NCBI GenBank assembly: GCA_016584305.1
Contig: JACEEZ010020933.1
Span: 323,816 to 387,815 of the forward strand
Length of the DNA stretch: 64,000 nt
DNA from: Chionoecetes opilio
Taxonomy: Eukaryota; Arthropoda; Malacostraca; Decapoda; Majidae
Direction: 5' to 3'
Of this stretch, positions 1 to 11,994 are shown piece by piece (within the stretch, counting starts at the first letter, position 1; each line of letters opens with the position of its first letter). The notes below the pieces were generated by a model, which was not told where the DNA came from, made no database searches, and saw nothing but the letters and a program-made list of their open reading frames with translations. Position numbers and translations under genes: made by a program.

Positions 1-60
1 GAATGAAGATGGCGACCAGTAATATGACAAAGAGTTTACGGCAGTCCTGAAAACATTCAT

Positions 61-682
61 ATTTATTATAAGGCAATGAATGGTTAACCCCTTCACGGCC
101 AGATCTTTCCTTCGCTATATAAGGCAATGAATGGTTAACCCCTTCACGCCCGATCTTTCCTTCACTATATAAGGCAATGAATGGTTAAACCCCTTCACGG
201 CCCGATCTTGCCCTTCGCTATTATAAGCAATGATGGTTAACCCCTTCACGCCCGATCTTCCTTCACTATTATAAGGCAATGAATGGTTAACCCCTTCACG
301 GCCAGAATCTTTCCTTCGCTATATAAATGCAATGAATTATTAACCCCTTCACGGCCAATCTTTCCTTCGCTATATAAGGCAATGAATGGTTACCCTTCAC
401 GGCCCCGTTCTTTCCTTCACTATATAAGGCAATGATGGTTAACCCCTTCCAACGGCCAGATCTTTCCTTCGCTATATAAGCAATGAATGTTAACCCCTTC
501 ACGGCCCGATCTTTCTTCCTTCACTATATAAAGGCAATTGAATGATTAACCCCTTCACGGCCCGCTCTTTCCTTCGCTAATAAGGCAATGATGGTTAACC
601 CTTCCCGGCCAGATTCTTGCTTTCATATATAAGGCAATGAATGATTAACCCCTTCACGGCCAGATCTTTCCTTCGCTATATA
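61..682. repeat. ~52-bp satellite built on a piggyBac-MITE tip
   Basis: About 12 head-to-tail copies with roughly 52-base spacing. Each unit holds TTAACCCCTTCACGGCC, then GATCTTTCC, then a TATATAAGGCAATGAATGG-like spacer. The first part is nearly the reverse complement of the right end of the MITE at 37,653-37,868. Units differ by many single-base indels, consistent with either divergence or raw-read error. Bases 1-60 show no recognisable feature. Confidence 0.9.
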
Positions 683-689
683 ACTTTTC

Positions 690-1180
690 TGTTGTTTACC
701 ATGACATTGCGAAAAAGTAACTTAATAATACCAAATTTGCTTAGTGGACAAGGATACTAAACAGGTCATATCTATAAAATATTGCTTTTGGGTTAATTGA
801 ACCGCCCAAGGTCAAGTCAAATTGAAATGGAATTACGTTTCTGGGACACAGGGGTTATGATAACGAGAAAGATACGAAAAAGATCAAGAGACTGCAAGAA
901 AAACCCATTTTTAGAATAGGATATTGTTGCGTTTTTCGTTTTTTTAAAGAGGGAAACAGAAAGGAATTTTTTCCTCTCTTCCCTGTAATTGTCGGTGTTG
1001 ATCTTGACTGATTGATGATTCGGTCCCGCAATTCGGATAGTTATCGCAGTTATTTCATTTTCCTTCATTGCTTTGGAAGATTTGTTGTGTGCCTTTACCT
1101 GAGCCAATATCACGTGACTAGCGTGTTACATTTTCCCTCAGGTTTGTTCGTAAGTTCCATTATGGTTACATCGTATTCGC
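690..1180. other. no gene seen
   Basis: Unremarkable AT-rich sequence. Short open frames here have no recognisable domain or coding character. Confidence 0.5.
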
Positions 1181-1303
1181 GTGCACGCGCGCACGCGCAC
1201 ACGCGCGCCACCGCACGCACGGGCCACGCGCACACAACGCGCACACGGGCACCCGCAACACACACCGCGCACACAGAACGACACACCCACACACACAAAG
1301 AGA
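1180..1303. repeat. alternating purine-pyrimidine (CA/CG) tract
   Basis: Runs of ACGCGC and ACACAC, a degenerate dinucleotide tract. Open frames across it (Arg/Ala/Thr/His-rich or Cys/Val-rich) are products of the repeat. Confidence 0.85.
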
Positions 1304-1310
1304 TTGAAAA

Positions 1311-2636
1311 TAGATGTATATAACAGATATAGACCGAGATAGAAAATAGGTCTCCTATACAGAGATTAGAAAATAGGTGTCCTATACAGAGATGCGAAGT
1401 GGTGTCTATACAGAGATAGAAAATAGGTGTCTATACAGAGATAGAAAAAGTGGTCTATACAGAGATAGAAAATAGGTGTCTATCAGAGATAGAAAATGGT
1501 GTCTATATACAGAGATAGAAAATAGGTTGTATAGACAGAGATAGAAAAATAGGTGTCTATACAGAGATAGAAATAGTGTCTATACAGAGATAGAAAAATA
1601 GGTGTGTCTATATCAGAGATAGAAAATAGGTGTCTATACAGAGATTAGAAATAGGTGTATATACAGAAGATAGACAAATAGGTGTCTATACAGAGCTAGA
1701 AAATAGGTGTATATACAGAGATAAGAAATAGGTGTCGATACAGAGATAGAAAATAGGTGGTATATTTACAGAGATAGAAAAATAGGTGTCTATACAGAGA
1801 TAGCAATCGGTGTATATACAGGATAGAAAATCAGGTGTATATACAGAGATATAAAATAGGGTGTAATACAAGATAGAAATAGGTTGTCTTACAGAGATAG
1901 AAATAGGGTCTATACAGAGATAAAAATAGGTGTCCTATACAGAGATAGAACATAGGTGTCTATACAGAGATCTCAAAATAGGTGTAATATACAGAGATAG
2001 AAAATAGGTGTCTATACCAGAGTAGAAAATGGTGTATATACAGAGATAGGAAAATAGTGTCTATACAGAGATAGAAAATAGGTGTATATACAGAGTAGAA
2101 ACATAGGTGTCTATACAGAGATAGAAAATAGGTGTATATACCGAGATAGAAAATAGGTGTATATACATAGATACAAATATGTTTCCTATACATAGATAGA
2201 AAAATAAGGTGTATATACAGAGATAGAAAATAGGTGTATATACAGAGATAGAAAATAGGTGGTCTATACAGAATAGAAAATAGGTGTCTATTACATAAGA
2301 TATAAAAATGGTGTCTCTACAGAGATAGAAAATCTGTGTATACTAGAATAAGATAGAAAATATGTGTAGTATACAGAATAGAAAATAGGTGTATATACAA
2401 GAGAATAGAAAATAGGTGTTCTATACAGAATAGAAAATAGGTGTCTATCAGAGATATACAATGGTGTATATACAGAGAATAGAAATAGTGTATAGACAGA
2501 GATAGAAAATAGGTTGTTTAGATACAGAATAGAAAATAGGTGTATATACAGATAAAGAATTGAAAAAGGTGTCTATACAGAGATAGACAGAGATTGAAAA
2601 TAGGTGTCCCCTATACAGATGAAAATGGTTGTATAG
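1311..2636. repeat. 25-bp minisatellite array
   Basis: About 50 copies of a roughly 25-base unit, ACAGAGATAGAAAATAGG plus TGTCTAT. Variants alternate TCTATAC with ATATAC, and one-base indels are frequent. The minus-strand Tyr/Ile/Leu/Ser-rich open frames are repeat artefacts. Confidence 0.93.
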
Positions 2637-2639
2637 AGT

Positions 2640-5253
2640 CCAAAGGACACAGTTGAAATGCTGAGGATAATGGTGTCCAAGCTAGTTTAGTATAACCTTC
2701 GAGGACGTTGATGGTCCCTTCCATTTAAAATAGGCGCTTGATTATTTTGGGCGTTTTACCTAAGGAAGTCATCACATATATAACGTCTCTATGTTCACCA
2801 ATGCTGGTAGGTAAGGTAATTAATGGGACTCCATCACACATACTCAACACAGCCGAACAGAGGAGAGTATTCCTAGTCATGCACAGCCCCTATATAATTA
2901 CCAAAATTAGAACACTACTTTTCTTGCCCACACCAATAAGTGAGGTATTAGAGGAAAGTGATATTCCAGTTCATAATTCAATACATCGCCACTAATGAAA
3001 TCCTAATAATAATGTGTCCACGAGGAAATTCTAAGCCCTCAAATTAAATACAGGATTATGGTTTAAAGGCCCTACTGCCTGAAAGAGTGAATATAATCCT
3101 AATCAGGTTCCACTCAGACAGACATATCTGTAGTATTATATGGGAACCTGAATGATCCCGATCCTGTGATAGACATAGAAGGGTTTTTCCTTACTGAGGC
3201 AAACTAATTAAGACTAAGATACTAAATTTAGTCTCCCAATCCATTAAAATGGGATAGCTCTGATCCTTTTGAAGTTTTGGTCAGAACAATACAAAAGCAG
3301 GTTTTTCTAGAATATAGCTCTTGGGCCTCAGCCAGCCACCTAGGAACAAAGATTGGCCAAATTATTAGGTCCTGTAACCTTGATCATGAGGCATAAGTAG
3401 GTGGTCGAGGTCGAAAATTTGAAAGCTTGATCTTCCAAATACCACCTGCCACCTCCAATACTAAATTTCCTAACGCCATCATCAATCTTACTAAATTGTT
3501 GGTGGAAGAAATATCATAGGCCTCATTACCATGTCGGAATGCTACAATATTAGCCGATTATCAGGTGTCAATTTGGATAAATCCAATGTAGACAGCAGTC
3601 AAATATTACCTCAAATCTTTCATTAAATTTAATAGATCTGAAGGTAGACTAGTCTCCTATCTAGGTCCCCCTTGAACTTCCCGCTGATAGAATAGATCCT
3701 AAACAATGAGCTCATGGTGAGGACTATACTGGGGGATATTATAACATCCGGAGATAACTCTCCCCCCGATCAAGTATATGTCTGTATATTCACAATGTAC
3801 CTGCTATTCAGAACTAATTATTAAAAGTAGTCATAGAACAAAGTGCCGAACCACTATTCAAATGGTTCCGGCGCCTATGTGGCCTGGGGGGTGTCCCACA
3901 TGAAGCGGAACTTCCCCAAAAAAAAAAAGTTGTGTTTTTTCCGCCGGCCCCAGTTGTTGGAAATTATCCACCACCACCCTCCTCAATAATTGGTAGAGTG
4001 GTGGTTTGTCCCCCCCGCCCCCCTTTGTGAGAGAGGTTTGTCCTCTACCGCATAGGGGAGTCTAGGGATGTATATTATAATTAAAATGGTAATTGGTAAT
4101 AATTTAAGGGTACTTTGATAGTGGATAGTGCTGGATAGAATAATTGAACATTCCCAGTAATATTAAGCATTTGCACGTTATAATTAGCACCTAATTTGGA
4201 GCGACCGGTCATTGGCCGCCGTCCCCTTTAAAGTTGCACCAATTGTGATGTCCCACCTTCCGCCCTACCTAAAGGGTGACACGTGTAATTTTGTTGGTGG
4301 CCGCTGCCCGCCTCCGCCCACGGAGATATTAGTACACTCCAGACCCTTGCGGGATTAACATCTAGTATTAATATAACGTGCTTGTATATAATTACACTCC
4401 TAAAACCTCCGTGAGAGAACAACATCTCTTACTAAATATATACGTGAGATTTGTTATATGAGGGAATTGTAATATAGACTCTTTGCACATAGTGTTAAAT
4501 CAAAGGACGTGTTAAATACGCTCCCACCTGATTATATCCTCCGCGTCTGGATAATGGGTTATGAAAACTCCCTGACGCCATAACAAAGCACACCGCCTCC
4601 ACCCTCCGCCTCGTCCTTCACGGGCGGCTCGATCACGGCTGACCAACTTCGGATCACAGACAGGCAGTATTAATCAAAAGCCTACAGCGATTTCAACCCA
4701 CTATCCCCACCGATGCAAGTACCTAGCTAGTTGACTAGTTAAGGTATTGTGTCCGGGAATGAGATAGACGATGGTTTTGATAGGTAAGACTTCACAAGAC
4801 ATACATGTGCGTGTAGCGATAAATTCTAATACCTAGGACCCTCGCTACCGATATTCGGGCGCAACCAAGCATTAGGCTATGAACACATTTAAAAGTTGAA
4901 GCACATACGGCACGATATGTTTTCCTTTTCTAAATACTGGAATATTAATCTAAGCATATTCTTAAACCCAACTGTAGTATCACAGCTCATTATTGTACGA
5001 GTGGAAAGGTGTAATACAATATAGGGAGCGTGGATGCATATCAGAAACAAAAATTCATATTTATAAAAGGTAAAATTTGTTACTCTTCCCAATTAAATGA
5101 AGTGTTGCATAGCACTATTTGAAACAAAACCACATCGTCCAATTGCCAAGTCTACAAATACAGTAGCCTTACTTAATGTAATGTGATGTAATACAGATGT
5201 ATTTACTTAAATTAATTTGGCTACTGGAAGTGAAAAATGAATTATGACCAATT
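2640..5253. other. unassigned region, possible degenerate LTR-type element
   Basis: No confident gene. A stretch of 85 open codons at 2,738-2,995 has no recognisable domain. Around 3,731-3,750 a purine run (GGGGGA) is followed by TATTATAACATCCGGAG, and near 4,196 there is TTTGGAGCGACCGG. This order resembles a polypurine tract, an LTR start and a primer-binding site, but no LTR pair or retroviral domain could be shown. Low-complexity C and G runs lie at 3,900-4,030. Confidence 0.3.
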
Positions 5254-5423
5254 ATGGGATGGGAACGAAAAATAGCGTTTTTTACCGGTTTCCAAGGATT
5301 TCAAAATAAGCGTATTTTGCTCCGGAACATTAAATATGATACCGTTTTCGTTTCCGTTTTTGTTCCGACCATAATTTCGTTCGTTTCGGTTTTCGTTTTC
5401 GTTCCCTTAAACTGTTTCAAAGC

Positions 5424-5426
<3 letters not shown>

Positions 5427-5461
<35 letters not shown>

Positions 5462-5530
5462 TGGGTGTGGGTGTGGGTGTGGGTGTGGGTGTGGGTGTGG
5501 GCGTGGGTGTGGGTGTGGGTGTGGGTGTGT
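5427..5530. repeat. (TG)n followed by (GTGGGT)n
   Basis: A TG microsatellite passing into about 12 hexamers GTGGGT, G-rich on the plus strand. Confidence 0.95.
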
Positions 5531-5742
5531 GAAAAAAAGAGACCTTGACTTAAACCTTAAAGAAAAATAATAAGAAAAAAACCATCTGTTAATACACAGG
5601 TTTAATCAAAGTAATCGAGTATCTATATAAAAAAATAGTTCCTTTCGAAAAAAATTTGTTGCTTTCGATCTCAATACAGAAACAAAGACTTCGATTGTTT
5701 TCTATTATTTAGTTCCTTTAAGAAAAAGCAACTCTTATTTCC

Positions 5743-5762
5743 TACACACATACACACACACG

Positions 5763-5796
<34 letters not shown>

Positions 5797-5817
5797 CACA
5801 CACACACACACACACAA
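5743..5817. repeat. (CA)n microsatellite
   Basis: A CA dinucleotide tract with two short interruptions. Confidence 0.95.
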
Positions 5818-5888
5818 TAAATGCAAAAAGGAAACAAATGACAGTAGAATAGGACGTCTCTGCCTGATTTAGCTTTTGATGTGGGGCT

Positions 5889-5892
<4 letters not shown>

Positions 5893-5961
<69 letters not shown>

Positions 5962-6050
5962 CGGAATTCAGCATCTCTCTCTCTCTCTCTCTCATCATCT
6001 CTCTCCTTCTCTCTCAGTCTCTCCTCCTCGTCTCTCGTGCTCTCCTCTCC

Positions 6051-6106
<56 letters not shown>
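5893..6106. repeat. (CT)n microsatellite, interrupted
   Basis: Two long CT blocks separated by about 100 bases of degenerate CT-rich sequence. Confidence 0.95.
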
Positions 6107-6110
<4 letters not shown>

Positions 6111-6194
6111 ATGATCCTTCTTTGCTTGAAAACAAAAATAGCCAAGCACAGGAAGGACAGCCGTGACGCGCACCGCTGCTCTAAAAAGACACGT

Positions 6195-6905
6195 ACTTAC
6201 AAAGGAAAAGGAAGGAGAGAGAAAGGAGAAGGAGGGAACAAAGGAGAAGGAGGGAATAAACAAGGAGAAGTAGGGAAAAACAAAGGAGAAGGAAGGAGAA
6301 CAAAGGAGAAGGAAGGAGAAACAAAGGAGAAGAAGGAGAAACAAGGGAAGGAGGGAGAACAAAGGAGAAGAAGGAGTAAACAAGAGAAGAGGGAGAAACA
6401 AAGGAGAAGGAAGGAGAAACAAAGGAGAAGAGGGAGAAACAAGGAGAAGGAGGGAGAAACAAGGAGAAGGAGGGAGAAACAAGGAAAAGGAAGGAGAAAC
6501 AAAGAGAAGGAGGGAGTAACAAAGGAAAAGGAAGGAGAAACAAAGGAGAAGTAGGGAAAACAAGGAGAAGGATGGAGAAACAAAGGAGAAAGGAGGGAGA
6601 AACAAAGGAAAAGGAGGGAGAACAAAGGAGAAAGGAGGGAGAAACAAAAGGAAAAGGAAGGAGAAGACAAGGAGGAGGGAGAAACAAAGGGAGAAGGAGG
6701 GGAACAAGGAGAAGGAGGGAAGAAACAAAGGAGGAGAGGAGACAAAGGAAAAGGAAGGAGCAAACAAAGGAGAAGGAGGAGAAACAAAAGAGAAGGGAGA
6801 ACACAGGAGAAGGAAGGAGAAACAAAGGAGAAGGAGGGAGAAACAAAGGAAAGGAAGGAGAAACAAGGAGAAGGAAGGAGAACAAGGAGAAAGCAGGAGA
6901 AAGAA
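6195..6905. repeat. ~21-bp polypurine minisatellite
   Basis: About 700 bases of almost pure A/G on the plus strand. It is made of roughly 21-base units alternating GGAGAAACAAA with GGAGAAGGAG. The long Lys/Glu/Gly/Arg frames on plus and Phe/Leu/Ser/Pro frames on minus follow from strand asymmetry and are not genes. A C-free tract this long could form triplex DNA. Confidence 0.92.
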
Positions 6906-6939
6906 AAATGAGACTACCGTGATGGCATTTTTTTTCCTG

Positions 6940-7130
6940 GCGGGGGCGAAGGGGAGGAGGGTCGGGGGGCGGGGGGGGGGCCTTTTTATAAGAAGGAAGT
7001 TTTATATAACATTATTTGTTTTTCTGGAGAGTCAGAAGGAGTGGCATGTTTAGGAGGAAGGTTTTTTTTTTTTTTTTGAAAGAGTAAGATCTTGGTAATT
7101 TCGTATTCTAATTTTTTTCAAGTATATATA
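6940..7130. other. G-run and T-run low-complexity DNA
   Basis: A G-rich segment (6,945-6,982) is followed by AT-rich sequence and a T run of about 18 near 7,060. It borders the broken 3' side of the jockey-type LINE. Confidence 0.5.
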
Positions 7131-7139
7131 TATTTTTGC

Positions 7140-7482
7140 TGAAATGGATTGATTGATTTAATGCTAAAAAGGGAAAATGTGCCAGACATCGGAGGTCATA
7201 TGGCACTATGGCAAAGCATAATGAAGGGTCAGGGGTCACAGAGAAAGAGTGAAACGGTGAGGGAAGGGGAAAGGAATGGAACGTTACAGCAGTAGGGTTA
7301 GATCAGAGGAAGGACGTGTATTTGTTGGGGGAAGGAGATCATAAATTGGGAAATGGGTCAGGGGGGCGAGTAAGGAAAGTTTCTGCGAGGCAGATAACTT
7401 AAGGCTTATAGCAAGAAATAAGGAGGCAAAGGTCTTGTCTGTGGGATCGGAAGGCGTGAATGTTCCAATGAAGAATAGACAT
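7140..7482 (-). pseudogene. LINE ORF2 5' fragment (APE endonuclease start)
   Basis: ORF2 opens 11 bases after the ORF1 stop with MSILHWNIHAFRSHRQDL, the first strand of an apurinic-type endonuclease. A stop interrupts it at 7,399, after CYKP. In-frame homology continues with VICLAETFL (endonuclease motif QET, here AET), then fades by about 7,140. Reverse transcriptase is absent. Confidence 0.7.
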
Positions 7483-7492
7483 AGTGTTGAGG

Positions 7493-9585
7493 TTAGCGGG
7501 TGATGATAGTCGGAATGGTAGCGGCCGGAATAGAGGGGTTAGCAGGATCAGCGATATCAGGTGGGGGATCAGTGTAGTAGGTAAAAGTACAGTCAGTAGG
7601 GTCCAGAGGGGCGAGGGACAGGGATGGGACGGTTGAGACAAAAGGGGTCTTTTGTACACCCGTGAGGAAGGGTAAGTTAAGAAGAGACTTAACAGCGGGA
7701 CGGTCAGAGGTAGTAGAAGAAGAGGGAGAGGACATAGGGGGATCAGAGGGAAGGGGGGAAGGGTGCAGTGGGGAGAAAGATGGGGAAGAGGAGAGGAAGA
7801 GGGGGAATGTTGGGAGTCAGGAGGAAGAGGGGTAGGCGGAAGATGGGAGGGAATAGGATGTATCTCAGCTGAGACTGTGAGGATTGAGACAGAAGGTGGG
7901 GATGATGAGGCGGTTGGTGAAGAGGGCAGAGGGGTCATGTCTTGAGGCCGAGCGAGGTACTCCTCGATCAGAGCCATGGTCTCAACAGGAGAGTCAGGAG
8001 GGGAGACCTGGGAGGCACAGGGTTTCTTAGTAGGAGGAGACGTAGAAAGTGGGGTGTGAGGGACTGAGAAGGGAGAGACAGTGGAAGGTTTCGGGGGGGG
8101 AGGAAGGGGGAGGACGTTTAGGTCGTCTGACATGAGTAGGCCAAGGGGAGCGTTGAGGAGGGGGTGTGGGGATCGAGGAAGGGGTAGAGGTCGGAGTATC
8201 TGGACTGAGGACGGCAAAGGGGTTACTTATGGAGAGGAAGGGGGCAGCAGGAGGAGCAAAAGAAGGACAAGGAGTGGGAGGAGGAACATGGAAAGAGAGG
8301 GTAGGAGAGGTTGTAGTAGGGGGATCCGGAAGAGTGGGATTGGAAATAAGCTGGGAGACGGGGGTAGGCGAAAAGCCTAGGCGGCGAGCTTCTTGGCGGG
8401 CTTCTCTCAGAGTTAAGCCCTTCTCAAATCTGATGGATGCCACTTCCGATTCAAAGTGGTAGACAGGGCAACCCCTGTAGAGGACGTTGTGTGAACCACC
8501 ACAGTTCGCACAAGTGGGAGACGTTGCAGGACACGTGGAACGAGCATGGCCAGGTTGAGCACAAAATGAGCAGCGGGCAGAGGATCGGCAGTGCTTGGCA
8601 GGGTAATCAAAACGCCAGCAGGACTGGCACTGGCGTGGAGTAGGGCGGTAAGGTTTAACAGAGTAGTGGACCCCGGCAACAAAAATGCTATCGGGGAGAT
8701 CTTGTCTTTTGAAAGTGACTTTGGCGATGTTGGTAAGGGACTTACGGCGGCCCCGGGGTGGAATGGTGTAGCAGTAAACTGCAACGGCTTCATAATCCTC
8801 TGCCAAAAGGCCGAGGAGGACATCCGCGCACTCAGACCATTCGGTGTCATCGACTGGGCAAGAACGCGGGGGTATGGAAACTGTTCCAGTGCAGGTGTTA
8901 AGAGTTATGTCGGGCGTGATGTCGAATGGGTTGCCGTCGAGGTCTTTAAGGTTGAGCAGTGCATGAGCTTGGGCCTCGGTGTCAACAGTCACCAGGCGGG
9001 ACCGGTCGGGGCGGGGACGAAATGCAACCTTACCAACTTGCCGTTGGAGGCATGCCGTGGAGCGTAGGGCATTAGCAGACTAAGGGGTGGTGCTAGGGAC
9101 GATGAAGAAACGGTCCCACTTTTCAGGACCAAAAAGAGCGTCGAAGGAGAGGCGAGGGTAAGAAGTAGCTGTGCGTGGGCGTGTGGAAGAGGTGACCGTG
9201 CGGACTGTAGTTCTCCCGGAGGGAGAAGGGTTGTAGGGTGCAAGAGTAGGTATACATGATGAGGGGGACAAAGAAGGTCGGGGAGGAGGAAGGGTAGGGG
9301 AAGGATCTGGAGGGGTATATAGCAGGGAGGCAAGGGTGGAGAAGGTATGGAAGAGGTAGTAGGATTGTGGACTGGAGTGTCGTCTGGTGCTGAGGATGGA
9401 TTCTTGATCTGGCTAGGGGGCTCAGGAGCACTAAGTGACCCTGAGGGTCGAGTTTGGGGTACAGGCATATCAGTATTCCGGGCCGTAGTCAAAAGAGGAG
9501 CAGGGGTCGGTAAACCAGTAGGGCCATTTGGTAGAGGGGCCGGCCCTGAAGCCCCTATAAAGGTTAAATTATCATCATTGGCCAT
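7493..9585 (-). pseudogene. LINE ORF1 (gag-like, CCHC zinc-knuckle) with frameshifts
   Basis: ORF1 of the jockey-type element; such proteins bind the element RNA in ribonucleoprotein particles. The start at 9,585 has a good Kozak context (CACCATGG). The reading is spread over several frames: a Pro-rich N-terminus near 9,585-9,300, DALFGPEKWDRFF near 9,100, then a long frame at 8,992-8,027 with the knuckles, and a C-terminal piece at 7,735-7,493. Within the 321-residue frame the second knuckle is C141-C144-H149-C154 and the third C161-C164-H168-C175. The first (C122-C125-C135) has Tyr where the His is expected. The downstream part is Pro/Ser-rich. At least three frameshifts make it non-functional, or reflect sequencing error. 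Confidence 0.8.
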
Positions 9586-9740
9586 GGTGAGCCTGAAGTA
9601 AAGAAGGGGAAATAACCGGTCAGCCCCTCATAACCACAGGAGGGGTAAGGGCAAAGCTACAAGGGTATACCGTGCCCGTGGCACCCTGAGGCCGTTACGT
9701 GACTGACCCGAAGCCAGCCTCATATCCCATCAGCACGGCT

Positions 9741-9985
9741 CTCACACCTTAGGAGGAAAGGGGGATAGGAGGAGGTACAAGAGGAGAGATAGAGGGAAGG
9801 AGGGGAAAAAGGAGAGAGACAGGAAAGGCCAGGCAAAATTAGTCAGACCGAGGACAGGGGCCCAAAGCCAAGGGAGTAACCAGGAGGTCGTCCCCCGGGC
9901 GTCAGGCCCCAATCCCCGGGCCCGAAGCCCCCCCACGACGACAGTGGGCCTGGGAATGGGGGAGTTGCTTAAATGGAAGTACTTG
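9741..9985. other. GC-rich spacer, no gene
   Basis: Purine-rich then GC-rich sequence between the LINE 5' end and the next repeat. No coding signal is evident. Confidence 0.4.
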
Positions 9986-10134
9986 TCTCGTAGTAATGAT
10001 GTAGAAAAAAATCGTTCTTTTTGTGGTAGCTAATATATTTGCGACCATTTGCGAGTCTTTTGGAACTCATATATATTTTTATCTATTTCTTTTCAATATT
10101 ATTATTATTTTTTTGTAATACAACAGCTGACATT

Positions 10135-10234
<100 letters not shown>

Positions 10235-10539
10235 CTTTTTTCAACATTGACAACTTTTTTCTCGATTTATTGATTTATATTATTTTTACTTCGTGATAAC
10301 TTTTTCCCTTTACTTTCCTTTAGAAGATGAGAAGAAGAAAAAGAGAAAGAGGAGGAAAAGGCAACAATGATGATTAAAGAAAAATCGTAAAATAATAATA
10401 ATAGTAGTAGTAGTAGTAGTAGTAGTCGTGGTAAAGGTAGTTTTAGAAGCACATATAATGGTAATATTAGTAATGTTAGTAATAGTCGTAGAATAACATC
10501 TCTGACCTTATAACATTTCCATGCATAATAACAGGAGTG

Positions 10540-10640
10540 AACAGTGGTCGTGATGGTGTAGGTCAAGGGAGGATCGAACCCGGAGGCACGTAACCTCGAC
10601 GCGAAATCCCAACCAATCCGCCAACATTCTCTGGAAACAT
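10540..10640 (-). mobile_element. tRNA-derived SINE head
   Basis: On the minus strand TGGCGGATTGG (10,623-10,613) matches the pol III A-box consensus TRGYNNANNGG. GGTTCGATCC (10,580-10,571) matches the B box. The spacing suits a tRNA-derived promoter. No cloverleaf could be completed, so this is a SINE head and not a tRNA gene. Confidence 0.7.
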
Positions 10641-10734
10641 ACACGTTGTTATTATTAAATGGAGAACAAATGAACAAATAGAATAGATTGATAATAATGC
10701 AAAATGAACACAGCAAAGGAGATGAACGAAATAA

Positions 10735-10955
10735 ACTAAAATAATATAACTAAAATAAGAACTAAATAAGAACTAAATAGAAATATATAAATAAGATCTA
10801 AATAAGAATTAAATTATAAATAAAAAACGACTAAATAAGAACTAAATTATAAATAAATAAGAATTAAATAAATAAGAACTAAATAATTATAAATAAATAA
10901 GAACTAAACAATTATAAATAAATAAGAACTAAATAAGAAATAAATAAGTATAAAG
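10735..10955. repeat. AT-rich ~11-16-bp tandem array
   Basis: Imperfect repeats of TAAATAAGAACTAAATAA and shorter variants. Confidence 0.85.
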
Positions 10956-10966
10956 GGCAGTCAAAC

Positions 10967-10969
<3 letters not shown>

Positions 10970-11009
<40 letters not shown>

Positions 11010-11062
11010 TATATACATATTATATATATATAATATATTATAATACTATATATATATATACA

Positions 11063-11129
<67 letters not shown>

Positions 11130-11280
11130 GAATAGTATATATATATTATCATATATAATATATATAAATATAAATATAATATATAATACTAATATATACT
11201 ATCTAATATATATAATTCTAAAACAATATAATATCTATATTCTAAAATTATAATATATAAATAAAATATAATATTTACTA
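10970..11280. repeat. degenerate (TA)n tract
   Basis: TA dinucleotides with scattered C, G and T interruptions. Confidence 0.9.
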
Positions 11281-11679
11281 TATACATCTGTATGTTCAGG
11301 GTGACGAGACACTCGGTATACTTGGGGTTGTTTAGCAACGTTCGCAAGGCACTTGGCATCATCAGGCTAAAAATAGTTAAAATTAATATATTGTAATGAC
11401 TTAAAAAGCGAACATCTAAAATTATATCTAAAAACATAAATATTCTATATATTTCTAAATTACTAACTAATAAATAAAATATAATTGTACTTAACGGACC
11501 TTGTGTATGCTGTCTGAGTTGGTAGAGGACTGAATGAACATAGTTTTGTGGGTGACATTTAGCTTGTGTGGGCGATCAACCGAGAGTCGGGCAATCGAAA
11601 CAGTGGTAGTCATTTAGTATATTAGTTGTGTGAAATGACTTGGTTATTAGTATCGGGGACAAGTGGCTTGATGAGTATA

Positions 11680-11680
<1 letters not shown>
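11281..11680. other. no gene seen
   Basis: Two islands of mixed composition (11,290-11,365 and 11,490-11,675) in AT-rich DNA. No domain or repeat was recognised. Confidence 0.4.
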
Positions 11681-11973
<293 letters not shown>

Positions 11974-11994
11974 CAAACACACAGCACATATCTA

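Larger units (their letters stand above)
7130..9740 (-). mobile_element. jockey-type non-LTR retrotransposon, 3'-truncated
   Basis: Minus-strand element with, in order, a 5' untranslated region (about 9,740-9,586), ORF1 (9,585-7,493) and the first part of ORF2 (from 7,482). It stops within the endonuclease domain, and no reverse transcriptase follows. That is the reverse of the usual LINE remnant, which loses its 5' end. The ORF1 zinc knuckles and the ORF2 start (SILHWNIHAFRSHRQDL) are typical of the jockey superfamily. Confidence 0.85.

Noticed and set aside
1311..2636. CRISPR-like array
   Set aside because: Units are contiguous 25-mers without unique spacers, in a eukaryotic context.
5742..6885. 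Long Phe/Leu/Ser-rich and Lys/Glu-rich frames (up to 374 codons)
   Set aside because: They follow from CT, CA and polypurine repeats; no start context, domain or codon bias.
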